From positions 67,093,591-67,157,590 of the forward strand of contig OZ038380.1 in the NCBI GenBank assembly GCA_964036045.1: DNA of 64,000 nucleotides, written 5' to 3'. This stretch comes from Eutreptiella sp. 'Long Island Sound 2002' (lineage: Eukaryota > Euglenozoa > Euglenophyceae > Eutreptiales > Eutreptiaceae). A program made the position numbers and the translations under genes. Positions 30,598 to 40,640 of the stretch are shown piece by piece; position 1 is the first letter of the stretch; every line of letters starts with the position of its first letter. Under the pieces are notes generated by a model, which saw nothing but the letters and a program-made list of their open reading frames with translations, had not been told where the DNA came from and did not search any database.

Positions 30598-31055
30598 TCC
30601 TCACTGGTGCTTCTTTATGCGCATTTCTGACACACAAAGAGTGGCCGCTCGTGAGACGTGGTGCGACGCACCAATGACTTATCACAGCGTGAGATAAAAC
30701 TGCATATGTAAAGCAGCGGGCGATCGAACGCTTCTGTGAGTGGGAGCTTTCGTTTTTCGTGCTTCTTTGGTTCCTTGGCATCGTCTGACACATTGGAGAA
30801 CAGCTGTGAAGGGAAAACATGGCAGAGCCGATGACAGGTTGTGCGACGTGCGTATAACGTATCACAGCGCAACAGAACACTGCATATGTGAACCTGCGGA
30901 TGATTGGAAGCTTCCGTTTGTTGGAGTCTTCGTTTTTCGTTCTTCTTTGGTTTCTTGGCATCATCTGACACATTCCAGAACAGCTGTGAAGGTAGAACAT
31001 GGTGGAGCCGGTGACAGGTTGTGAGACGAGCTTATTACGTGTCACAGCCTGCCAC
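30598..31055. repeat. About 180-bp tandem repeats in the transposon
   Basis: CGTTTTTCGTGCTTCTTTGG at about 30751 recurs at about 30931. Both are followed by GACACATT-AGAACAGCTGTGAAGG and GATGACAGGTTGTG-type blocks; a third, weaker unit starts near 30598. Confidence 0.75.
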
Positions 31056-31616
31056 ACAGACTACAGGCAAAAGAACTTTCAAATTAAGGAGGGCACCATA
31101 CTTTAACTCATTTTGCATCTGCAAAAAGGTCAACATTACGTGTCAATTCTCCCGCATAAAAGGATCTGCGCGACCTGCTAGCCCGTCGTTCGATAGGCAA
31201 ATGCAGATCACGGAACACACTTTTGCGGGTCCTCAGTGCAGTGGCTTGAGGAAGTGCTTAAAGAATATATTGTGATACGCAGAATTACTAAACAAGAACG
31301 GATCAGACAGATTTTTTGAGTCTAGGAAAGCAACACATGAGTAGGCCTGGTACACACCTTGTGAGCCGCATACACGTGTCACAAGGTGTATCACGCGTAA
31401 CACAAAGTGCAGTGTTCTCACAGCCCCGCATCCATTGAAGTCAAAGTTCCAAAAACGTTCAACACACATGCAGCTTTGGATGTTTGATTGTATACCCCCC
31501 CCGAAAAGACTGCCAATTGAGGGTAACCGGGTAAAACGATAGCGACACACATTGTGAAGCGCATATGCGCATCACAAGGTGGCTTGCCGGGTATTTGTTG
31601 AATAACATAGACCCGG

Positions 31617-31765
31617 CATGCGGACAACACGGTGTATACGTATGTCATCGTTGAAACATCCCACGGTTGCACCATACCAACTGCATCCAGGTGTATGAGG
31701 CCAATAGATGCACCTTTCGGCTTTTGAGGACCATTTTTGGAATAATACCTGCCGTAAAAAGCCTA
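31617..31765. repeat. Right terminal inverted repeat of the TA-flanked transposon
   Basis: Inverted partner of 28984-29131, beginning CATGCGGACAACAC and ending AAAAAGCCTA. Confidence 0.9.
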
Positions 31766-31786
31766 GGTGTGAGAGTTCTCAGAAAC

Positions 31787-32422
31787 TCAGATGGAACCAT
31801 TGGGGAGTTCAGTTCTTCTTCCTGTCATACGGTCCAACAGTCGTCTCCAATAGGCGTGTTCCACTGTGGTACCCCAGTCAGTGATACACAGGATCACTCT
31901 CGCTCCTTCAAGGGCGATTTTGTTCAGCACCTTAACGAGCTGAGAGAATGGGGCGTTTGTATAGCACAACACCATCGATCTCGAAAAGAAGCGATAGGCG
32001 TTATTGAGATACTGCCAGGAGTAGAGCTGCATCATATGCTGCTCCTTTCTCGCGAACAACTCCACCTGAACTTCATTTGGGTCTACCTGCAGGGCGGCCA
32101 GTCCATTTTCCAAGACGGGCCGCACCAACTGATAGTTTACAGTTCGATAAGACCGGTTCCCGTAGCGTAGACCAGTACCTTTTCGTCCTGACAGCTCCGG
32201 AGGGACAGAGAAAAGGCCCCTGCCAAAGTCGCCGTGAAGGGCAAAGGGACGTTGCAAAGACAGCAGTTTCACCCGGGGGTTACGGCGCAGAGAATCTTTG
32301 CCTATGACAATGTCAAAGACGTCCGTGTCGAGCACTTTGCGTTGCTGAGTCACCTGCTCATCGCCCAGACAAACAGTCACATTGACCCCCCCGCCGGGAA
32401 TGGATGGTCCGACCATCCCCAA
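31787..32422 (-). pseudogene. LTR element protease C-terminus and Dam-like domain
   Basis: The first 45 codons hold the protease's second conserved block, FDIVIGKDSL. A 60-residue linker follows. From residue 115 (about 32080) a Dam-like segment begins: VQVELFARKEQ, a Tyr/Trp stretch, then VLCYTNAPFSQLVKVLNKI and GARVILCITDW. The phage Dam family has D-x-F-A at the start and N/D-P-P-F/Y as the catalytic box; here the box is NAPF, close to but not the canonical form. The frame ends with TGA at 31787-31789 shortly before the transposon. The order and hydrophobic pattern match bases 786-1029 of the chromovirus. Confidence 0.7.
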
Positions 32423-32561
32423 CCCTTATGGTCACGGTTTTGGTCTTCCGGATCTTGGCGTGCTTCAGCAGTCTGCGGGCCACGATTGAAAGCGTAGTAC
32501 CCCTGTCTGAGCCAGCCTTGTAAACCTGATCATCAATTTTTACGGTGATCAAGAACACCAA
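32358..32561 (-). pseudogene. LTR element aspartic protease N-terminal part
   Basis: VFLITVKIDDQVYKAGSDRG followed by TTLSIVARRLL corresponds to the retropepsin active-site region, but the D-T/S-G triad is now D-R-G. A one-base shift relative to 31787-32422 separates the two halves. The frame is continuous upstream through SEDED to a TAG at 32586-32588. Confidence 0.7.
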
Positions 32562-32563
32562 GT

Positions 32564-33510
32564 CCTCATCCTCGGAGCCTCCCCCCTATCCCTCTTCAGG
32601 GAACTTCACTTCAACCCCAGCGGCCTGCAGGCACTTGGAGTGCCAGTTGAGGCGGCGCCTCTTGGCGTTGTCGCTGCTCTTGTCGGCGCCACGAGCGCTG
32701 GGGGTGGAGGGGGCAGGCCGTTTCTCACCTGACAGCTCCCCCTTAGGTGTGGGGTTGGGTGCTCCTCTTCCACCAAAGGCGGGGGGCTGAGGACCTTCGT
32801 CCTCTACCAGGTTACCCTTAGCCTTAAAAGCTCAAAGGTTAGCGCCCCCCGTCGGGTTTACCACCCTTGGCGGCGTTCTTACGCCGTTCCTCTGCTGCTT
32901 TGTTTAGTTTTTCGGATTCCCGGCGTTTGATGCGTCATTCATCTTCATAATGCCTCTATTTGCAGAGGTATATGCACGTTACCGTGCGGCGGAAATGGTC
33001 TTAGTGCTTCACCTCCTGACCATCTTTGCTGTTCTGTGTGCGCTTCAGTTGGAGCATGCACGCACTTCGCCCATGACAGTGGGGCGCGTGGCAGGGTCCA
33101 CCCTTATTGTCCCTAGGACGACAGTAGAAAAGATTAGGGGCCACGTTACCTTTGGAGGGGGGGGGGTCTCAGTCATGTGCTTCAGCTGCCCACCACGGCC
33201 CTTCTCAGGGTTAGAGTGGGATTGTGGCGACCTCCCTCCAGGAGCCTTCTGAGCAGGGGTCTCCCTTCGCAGATGCTTGCGCAGATACTTGTCCATGTGG
33301 GCGTCATTCTCCCATTCCATGGCCAATTCGATTAACAGATCGACCAGGTCGTCGTAAGAGTGCGTCCGGGATTTCCTCTTGGACGTCTCTCTGCAGTTCC
33401 CCCTTGTCCTGGTAGGAATTTTCCGCACAAGCCACAGATGGGGCTCAGTAGGCCCATAGGACAAGGGGTTCGTACGCCCCATGACCTCTTCCAGCTGCGG
33501 CACGAAATCG
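32564..33510 (-). repeat. 947-bp duplicated gag segment, left copy
   Basis: Direct repeat of 38361 to about 39307, differing at roughly 8-10% of positions. It encodes the gag C-terminal part, including RRRLNWHSKCLQAAGVEVK and KFPEEG then TAG. It lies directly against the 3' tail of copy B. Confidence 0.88.
32586..32588 (-). other. In-frame TAG at the gag-protease junction (left copy)
   Basis: KFPEEG-TAG-GGGSEDED, in the frame leading straight into the protease. The right duplicate has TAG at the same codon (38383-38385). This could be a readthrough site as in some retroviral gag-pro junctions, or a mutation older than the duplication. Confidence 0.5.
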
Positions 33511-34019
33511 GAGGTAGCTAGGTAGGTGCACTCGGTCGATGAGAGGCGTCCCATGGTTCCCGCTGGCGTTGCCACTGTGACGAACAGGAAGAGGCTCCGC
33601 GCTTGAAGAGGGGAGGCGACTTACATCCCGCTAGACCTGGCGGGTGGCCCCCAACGTAGCGGCCCCGGGCAACACCGGGAGGGCTGATCACCGCCAGCGT
33701 GACGTACTTGTCTCGCCGGGAGGGTGTGCCCCCGTGCTTGCGCATATCCCCTCCATGGGCGGAACCCTAGGGGTTCACCGGACTTCCTGGCGTATCCCGT
33801 TCCCAAGGCATGCATGCATGTTTTTGGTACTGGGGTTCGGAGGTGCTTGTGTGTCGCACGCTCCGCCTCGAGTCCCAAAGCAGCGCAGGCCTTAGGATGC
33901 AGCCTTACCCCCGGTCTCCGGATCTCGTTTTGCTGGGTCACCTGCATGGCACGGGCTGCCTCAGTGCCCCTGCCTTGGACACTGGGTTTCCCATTGTTGT
34001 GTGGTGTTTGTGTTCGGGT

Positions 34020-34270
34020 CTGGGTTCCGCGGTGACTCCGCCATTCCTGGCTGGGGTCTAGGGTGCGTTTGCCCCGCCATTTCTGGTTGGGTTTCGTGGT
34101 GCGTGCGTTTGGGGTTGGGTTCAGCGGTAACCTCGCCACTGCTGACTGGGGTCTAGGGTGTGTGTGTCTGGTCACGGGTTTTGGTCGCGCTCTGTCTTTC
34201 CTGGCTGGAGTTCCTGGTGTGTGTGTGTGGGTTTGGGTTTCGCCTGCACTCAGCCTTTTTCTGGCTTGGG
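34020..34270 (-). repeat. 57-58-bp minisatellite in copy B
   Basis: Five units with CCTGGCTGGGGT or variants at about 34041, 34085, 34140, 34197 and 34257, equivalent to the copy A minisatellite. Confidence 0.75.
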
Positions 34271-35279
34271 TATTGGAGCGTGTTGCCTCTTGCGTGCGCC
34301 GCGTCCGCTTCCCGCCACCGTCTGGTGGGGCTGCCTGTGGCGTGGGGATGTGCGGGGGTTGCCGTTGGTGGGGTTTGCCCCCCCCCCTCCCCTTTTGCTT
34401 TTTTTTTCGGGCTGCGGGGGGGGGGTGGCTTTCGGCCCTGTCGTGTCGTGGCTTTGGGGTGTCCGCCGCTGCCTGTCCCGGTCTTGGGTCTCTTGGTCTC
34501 CGTCCCCCTTTCCTCTTTCGTTAGGGCTGCGCGCATGTCTTTTTTTTTTTTTTTTTGCCCGCCACTTCTCCAGTGGGGTGTGTGCCGGCGTGTCCTGGAT
34601 GTCCTTTGCTCCGGTGGGCTGCTGCTCTCTGCTGCATGTCGCCGGCTTTGGCAGGGCGGTCCTCCGGTGTTCTTTCGGGGGGCTCCGTCGGTGTCGCCTT
34701 TGATGTTGCTTGGCTGGGGGGATTGCCCGCCTCTTGTGGAGTGGGTGCGCGGCTTCGTGGCTGGGTGTCTGTCTCTTGCCCCCCCCCCCCTTTTTTTGCT
34801 GTTTGTTTGTTTCCTTTTTTCTTCTGGGGGGGGTCTGCCTGTTCCTCCCTCTGCCTTCTCTGGGCTGGTGCACGCACTGGTCGTCATTCGGTGTAGCTAA
34901 CCGGGTTGCTGTTGGTGCTTGCGCTTGGGGGGGCCGTGCCCGGGCCCCATGGGGCGGGTGGGTTATGTACACGCTTGGCCTGGTGGCCTTTCCTGTCAGG
35001 TTAGGTTCTGGCTCTGCCGGCTGGGCGGTTGCACCAGGCGGTTTCGTGAGGTCCTGAGTTAAAGGGGGTGGGGTTTTCCGTGTCCCTCCGCCTTTGTGGT
35101 GCCGGCTTTAACTTTCTGGTGGCGGCTTGTGGGAGCCGGCCGTTGTTGTCGTTGCCGCACGTGCGGTAGCTGCTAGCCGATGTGCGGCGGGTGTGGCGTT
35201 GTCCCACGGTTGTGGGCGCGTTTCCTCCCCTTTCGGGGCGTGCGGCGGCTTGCTCGTTTTAGACCCACAGTTCGTGTCC

Positions 35280-35600
35280 CTTGCTTTGGTGCTGTGGTAT
35301 GCTTTGGTGCGCCGTGCTGTGTCGTGTCGTGCTTTGCCGTTTTGCGCCGTGCTGGTCTGTGCTGTGTTGCGCTGCGCTCTGCTCTGTCGTGCCATGCTGC
35401 GCCGTGTTGTGCCGTTGTGTGTTGTGACGTGGCGTGGCTGGCTGCGCCGTGCTGTGCCGCGCCGCGCCATGTCGTGTTGTGGTGTGTCATGTCGTGGGGT
35501 GCCTTGTCGTGGTGCGTTGCACAGCGGTGCGCTGCGGTGCGGTGTGCCGTGTTGCCTCGTGTTGTGCCATGTATTGCTCTGCCGTGGTGTGTCGTCGGCC
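35280..35600. repeat. Low-complexity TGTCGTGC/GCCGTGCTG tract
   Basis: Three hundred bases of interspersed GTCGTG, GCCGTGCTG and GTTGTGCCG words without a fixed period. It lies at the point where homology with copy A ends. Confidence 0.7.
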
Positions 35601-36879
35601 CTTTTCACTGCCGTTCTAGCTTAGGGTGGGGTCGGCGCTGGTTCAACTGGCCCGTTTTGTGGCGCGGGACGCGGGCCGAGGTTATGTGCCTGGCTGGTCG
35701 CTCGGGGGCGCGGTTAGGTGTGGTGTGGCTCGTTAGTTTTGTGCTGCGGGGGTCCGGGTGTGCCGTTCGGGTTGCTGGGTCAGGCGGGTGTCCGCGGGGT
35801 TGCCCTCCCTGGGGGTCTGTGCCTTGGTCCCGTGGCCTCTCGGGGTCCTTGCCCCTAGTCCTGGGTGTCACGGCCGTGTCCTCTTCCTCTTCTGGTGCCT
35901 GTGCCGTTGCCTGTGTGGTGGCCGTTGCAGCGGCTGGGGTCGTCGCCTGGTGGTAAGGGCGTGGCGGCGGCCTGTGCGGCGGTGTTCTCGGCGGCTCTCT
36001 CCGTGGGTGTAGCCCCTTCTCCCCTTGTGGATGGGCCCTCCTCCCCTGTGCGGGGTCCAGTGGTCGGTTGGTGTGAGCCGGTGCGGTTTGTGCGGCGTCA
36101 GGTCCGTGCTTCGGCGGGGCTTCTTGGCGGGCGTGCGCCTCCGGGGCCCGCGCGGTGTCCGCCCGGGGTGGGGCGGTGCTGGTCCTTCCGTTGTGGTGTG
36201 CACTTCATGTGTGTGCGCCCTGGTGCCCGTTGTTGCGCCCTCTCCTTCTGTGCCACAGCCCCTGGACCTTCCCCTTCGTGGCCCGCTGATGGTTTTTTGC
36301 CCCCGTGTTGTGTCGCCCCCGGTGCCCTGTCCCTGTGGGCGCCTGCCTGCTACCTTTGGCCTCTCCTCGCCCCCTTGCCGGGGTGTCCTTTCCCTTCCCT
36401 TGCCCTTCCCTTGCCCTTGCCCTTTCCCTTCCCGGTGTGGTGGTGGTGGGGATTGGGGGGGGGGGCCTGTGGGGCGCCGATGGCCCATGCCTGGTGGTGG
36501 GTGGTCTGCAGCCACCAGCGGAGGGTTTCGGGGTGTTCGGGGGGCGGAGGCCCTGGTCCGCGTCCCGGAGGAGGGCTTACCATGCCGCCTGCGGCATGGC
36601 GGCCTCCGGGGCGGTCTCATTGGGGTTTGCGCGGGTGCCGGTGCCGATCTTCTCGAAGGTGTGCACCATGTGCACCCCTTCTCGCCTTCCCGCTCCCCCG
36701 GCCCACTTCATGCAGCGGTGGAGCTCCCGCAAGGCGGTGGCAGACCACCAGGCGAGGTGGGAGGGGGCCTGGGGGGGGGGAGAGGGCTCGGAGCTCAAGG
36801 TCCTGGAGCGGCGGTGGCGGGGGCTGGGGGTGGAGGATGCGTACGGGCGGCGCGGGGAACGGAAGCTCGGTGTTGTTTG

Positions 36880-37575
36880 TCAGGAGGGGGACATGAACGA
36901 GGGACGGCGGTGGTGGGCGTGGCGGCGCCCGGGGGAGCGGGAGCGGCGGTGGCGGGGGCTGGGGCTGGAGGATGCGTTTGGGCAGCGCGTGGAACGCGAG
37001 CCGCGGGGCTGTTCGTGGGGGGAGGGGGACGCGTTCATGGGACGGCGGTGGCGTGCGTGGCGGCGCCCCGGGGAGCGGGAGCGGCAGGAGCAGGGCCATG
37101 GGGGGTCGTGGCGGCGCCTCGGGGAGCGGAAGCGGCGCGAGTGAGCCGTTGAGGCGCGGTGGCGCTGTGGGGAGCGTGAGAGCCAAGGGCGGGTGCGCCG
37201 CGCGGGCGGGGAGCGGGAGCGCCGCCGTTTGCGGGACCGGGCCTCGTTGCAGTGCGAGTTGGGCCAGTCAGGAGGCGTCCGAGGGGCCTGGAGGGCCTCA
37301 GGTGGTGCCGCCTGGTACCTTGGGCGGGGGGGGCAAGTCCCCCACCCTCCGTGGATCTGCCGCGTAGGGGTGCGGCGGCGGTGGCGGCTGATGTACTGGG
37401 TGAGTGGCTGTCCTGGGTGGGGGCGGGCCTTGGGGGCCGCTTTGGCGCGGACGAGGTGGCCGGGCGGATACGGTTCTTGGTATGGGGGGGGCGGCCCCTG
37501 GTGGTAGGCGGGGTAGTGGGGTGGAGCGCCCGGTGGGTGGTGCTGCCATCCCATGCGCTGGTGCTGCTCGTGCAC
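36880..37575 (-). CDS. Ser-Arg-rich open frame of copy B
   Basis: A 231-codon frame, open without an obvious ATG at its start (GTG at 37575). The C-terminal 120 residues are rich in RS dipeptides with repeats such as RSRSPGRRHAHHRRP, produced by DNA units of about 130 bp. The stop is at 36880; protein-like sequence continues downstream in another frame (RELHRCMKWAGG, about 36700). RS domains bind RNA or splicing factors in host proteins, and some retroelement ORF1 proteins carry basic tails. It could also be a compositional by-product of GC-rich repeats. Confidence 0.4.
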   Translation of the reverse strand: MHEQHQRMGWQHHPPGAPPHYPAYHQGPPPPYQEPYPPGHLVRAKAAPKARPHPGQPLTQYISRHRRRTPTRQIHGGWGTCPPRPRYQAAPPEALQAPRTPPDWPNSHCNEARSRKRRRSRSPPARRTRPWLSRSPQRHRASTAHSRRFRSPRRRHDPPWPCSCRSRSPGRRHARHRRPMNASPSPHEQPRGSRSTRCPNASSSPSPRHRRSRSPGRRHAHHRRPSFMSPS

Positions 37576-38360
37576 CGGAGGTTGCGGCCTGGTGGGGTAG
37601 CATGGTGGGCAGTGGTAGTGGTGGGGCTGGTGGTGGTGGTGGTGGTGGTGTGGGCGTTGGTGGCGGCGGCGTTGGTAGTTGTGGTGATGGTGCTGCGGGT
37701 ATGCTCCGAGGATCCCTTGGCGTTACGGAGGGGCTTGGGGGTCAGACATTGTTTGCAGCCCCTGGGGCCGTACGGCTTGGTGGGTAGTGGGGGCGGGTTT
37801 GGGGGCCGGGCTTAACGGCGACTACAGTTGAGGGGTCCCACATCCCCGGGTCGGTACTGGCCGGCGGCGGTGTTGGTTTGTGGGGGGTGGATGACGGGGC
37901 GCTTGGAGATGGGGATGTTGACGAGGGTATCGACAGGGTCGTGTTGGGTGGCCGCCTCTGTGGCGGCGCCTCTCGCTTTGGGGGAGGGGGGCTCGGGATG
38001 TGGTGGATGGGGGGTCGTGGCTTGGGTTTTGGTTAGGGTTTGGGTCAGGACGGGGTCGCTTCTGCTGCGGTCGTACTTTATGCGGTTTTTGGGGCTTTGT
38101 GGGGTGGTGTTGGTGATGTTTTTGTTGTTGTTGGTGGTGGTGGTGTTGCTGCGGGCGGTGTTGTTGTTTGGGTTCCGGTTTTGGTTTTGGGTCGGGTTTT
38201 GGGTTGGGGTCCGGTTCGAGGTTGAGGAGGACCTCGTCCTGGAGGTGCGAGGGCACCGGTGCTGGGTGGGGGGGTTTCCCGGCGTGCTGCCGGGGTGCCT
38301 GGGTTGCCTGTGTGGGGGTCGCCGGGCCTCGGGCAGCTTGGCGTGCAGCTGCAGCTTTGG

Positions 38361-39307
38361 CCTCATTCTCGGAGCCGCCCCGCTATCCCTCTTCAGGGAA
38401 CTTGACTTCAACTCCTGCGGTCTGCAGGCACTTGGAGTGCCAGTTGAGGCGGCGCCTCTTGGCGTTCTGGCTGCTCTTGTCGGCGCCACGAGCGCTGGGG
38501 GTGGAGGGGGCAGGCCGTTTTTCAGCCGACAGCTCACCCTTAGGTGTGCGGTTGGGTGCTCCTCTTCCACCAGAGGGGGGGGGGTGAGGACCTTAGTCCT
38601 CCACACGGGTTACCCTTACCATTCAAAACTCCAGGGTTAGCCCCACCCCCTCGGGTTTACCACCCTTGGCGGCGTTCTTACGCCATTCCTCTTCCGCTTT
38701 GTTTAGTTTTTTTTTCCCGGCGTTTGATGCGGCATTCATCTTCATAATGCCTCCATTTGCCGCAATATCCGCAGCTTATTGTGCAGCGGAAATGGTCTTT
38801 GTGCCTCACCTCCTGACCATCTTTCGTTTTCTGCGTGCGCTTCAGTTGGAGCATGCACGCACTTCGCCCATCACAGTGGGGCGGCTGGCAGGGTCCACCT
38901 TTATCGTCCGTAGGACGACAGTAGAAAAGATTAGGGGCCACTTTACCTTTGGAGGGGGGGGTCTCAGTCATGTGCTTCGGCTGCCCACCACGGCCCTTCC
39001 CAGGGTTAGAGTAGGGTTGAGGCGACCTCCCTCCAGGAGCCTTCTGAGCAGGGGTCTCCCTTCGCAGATGCTTGCGCAGATACTTGTCCATGTGGGAGTC
39101 ATTCTCCCGCTCCATGGCCAGTTCGATCAACAGATCGACCAGGTCGTCGTAAGAGTGCGTCCGAGATTTCCTCCGGGACGTCTCACTGCAGTTCTCCCAT
39201 GTTCTGGTAGGAATCTTCCGCACAAGCGACAGATGGAGCTCAGTAGGCCCATAGGCCGAGGGGTTAATACGCCCCATGACCTCTTCCAGCTGCGCCACGA
39301 AATTCGA
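38361..39307 (-). repeat. 947-bp duplicated gag segment, right copy
   Basis: Partner of 32564-33510. It lies directly against the 5' end of copy B and is continuous with the unique N-terminal gag sequence on its right. Confidence 0.88.
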
Positions 39308-40639
39308 GATGCGGGCAGCTGTGGGAAATTCGGGGAGAGGAGGTACCTCCCCAACCTTCATTCGGACACTCAGCTCCGTTTGGTAGACTGGATACATTTG
39401 CTCCAGGATTTTCAGGAAGTCCGCCCAGTTGGAGCTCTTCCTAACAGCGGTCTTGACTGGCCGCTGGAGGAATTTCTTTTTGCACGATTTTTTGATGAGC
39501 TTGCATTTGGTCCCCACATCAGCATGTTGCTGACCTGTGAGGGGCAAAAACTCGGAAAACTCCTCAGCCCATTCGAGCAGGTTTTTGGGATCGAACTCAG
39601 GGATTTCCATCAGAAGGTTCGCCGTAGCGATGGCCTTCGTTCCCCTACCTGGTACACGTGGGTCACCTGTTCCACCTGACGAGGTTGAGGGGTACACGGT
39701 GGCCAGTGGCGCCAGTGCAGCCAGGCCATAGCCTTTCATCTCAGCCTCTGTGGTGTCACCTACACTGTAGACAGGCAGAGTCCTCACACGAGGGTGGAAA
39801 GTGCTGGGACAGGTGTCCGTTGGGGAGCTGCGGATGCCTCCGCAGCTCTTCACATCCCTGGTTACCAGTTCCACACCAGGGGACATGGTAGGGGGGGGCT
39901 TCTTCAAATCGGAGAGCCCTAGTTTTGCCTTCAGTGCAGCTGATAAGGCACTCAGATCAGGGTCTTCTTCACCTGCACCCAGGACCCGGGAGAGAGCCCC
40001 ATGGTCTTATCAAGGCCGAGCTTGGGGGCTGCCATGCGTGGCGGCAAACCTCGCTCTACGCCTACGGGCTCAGGTTCGCATGGAGAGGGTGCATACAGGT
40101 TCCTTTGTGGGTGTAGGTTCCCTGGATATCCAGTCGGGCTCCCACTCTGAGTGGCCTGACGCCGACGCAGAGCATTCGCCGTAAGGTATCTCGAGCTCCT
40201 CTCCCCACGTTGTTCCAAACATAGGGCCCATCATAGCCGTCCCCTTCCCCTTGCCTTTCCTCGCCGCTCTCCTCCAGGCTTTGACCTTAGTATTGGCTAC
40301 CTTGGCCATCTCTTCGAATTCAGGGGTAGGCGATGATTCAGATGGGGGCAATGAGGACACCACGGAAGCTAAGGCGGCGACCACGGGGTCCTTGCCTTTG
40401 AGGCGTTGGAGGTTCGCCTGCGTTGAGCCAGGCACCTGAGCGCTCGAGCGAGATACTTCTAAACTTGTTCCTTTTTCCGCCCCTCTTGCTCTGTGCTCTC
40501 CACGAGGGCCAGGTGCTTCAGGGACGACTTCTGTTGTATATACCCCGCTCAGGGATAGTGCCCAGGAAGGCCCTGCCACAGGTTCCGCCATTCCTGGGGA
40601 CCTGATTGGCAGGGCTTTTGCACTCAGAGTGACAGACAC
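38678..40639 (-). pseudogene. LTR retrotransposon Gag with zinc knuckle
   Basis: One frame from an ATG-like start near 40639 to 38678, broken by stops at 40070-40072 and 40007-40009. The middle has the helical capsid-like stretch NLLMEIPEFDPKNLLEWAEE and ILEQMYPVYQTELSVRMKV, as in Ty3-type Gag. Near the end a CCHC knuckle is clear: CGYCGKWRHYEDEC (C-x2-C-x4-H-x4-C), preceded by a second Cys/His-rich cluster (PCQPPHCDGRSAC). In this copy an A-run near 38700 shifts the frame; in the left duplicate the frame continues as KLNKAAEERRKNAAKGG. Gag packages element RNA. Confidence 0.87.
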
Positions 40640-40640
40640 G

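Larger units (their letters stand above)
28984..31765 (-). mobile_element. DNA transposon with 148-bp inverted repeats at a TA target
   Basis: 28984-29131 and 31617-31765 are inverted copies at roughly 90% identity by eye, from TAGGCTTTT and GGCAGGTATT inwards. If the outer TA is the duplicated target, taking the element out with one TA joins SHT to YVQETMP in the host element's frame, so the boundaries are almost certain. A TA target fits Tc1/mariner and related groups. No transposase is recognised; the interior has a broken acidic/coiled-coil coding region, 180-bp repeats and many GTGTCAC/TCACAAGGTG motifs near both ends. It is probably non-autonomous. Confidence 0.85.
33511..38360 (-). mobile_element. 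GC-rich retroelement family, copy B (4.85 kb)
   Basis: Minus-strand orientation: 5' side at 38360 and 3' tail GTGCACCTACCTAGCTACC at 33511. The last 1.75 kb matches copy A; the 5' part is unique to this copy and includes Ser-Arg-rich coding sequence, a (GGT)n tract near 37613-37700 and a low-complexity GTCGTGC-like tract at 35280-35600. It sits inside gag of the LTR element between two copies of a 947-bp gag segment. No RT is present. Confidence 0.8.
27344..40640 (-). mobile_element. Degraded Ty3-like LTR retrotransposon with nested insertions
   Basis: On the minus strand: gag (40640-38361), then copy B (38360-33511) flanked by a duplication of gag sequence, the repeated gag C-terminal part (33510-32564), protease, Dam-like domain (to 31790), a TA-flanked DNA transposon (31765-28984), the pre-RT linker and RT (28983-27345). 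Removing the two insertions gives gag, protease, Dam-like domain and RT in canonical order. RNase H and integrase are absent; the element is cut at copy A. LTRs are not identified. Confidence 0.8.

Noticed and set aside
32564-39307. Two independent gag genes
   Set aside because: The left copy lacks the gag N-terminus, ends exactly at copy B's tail, and the pair has equal length; one element with a duplicated target explains everything.
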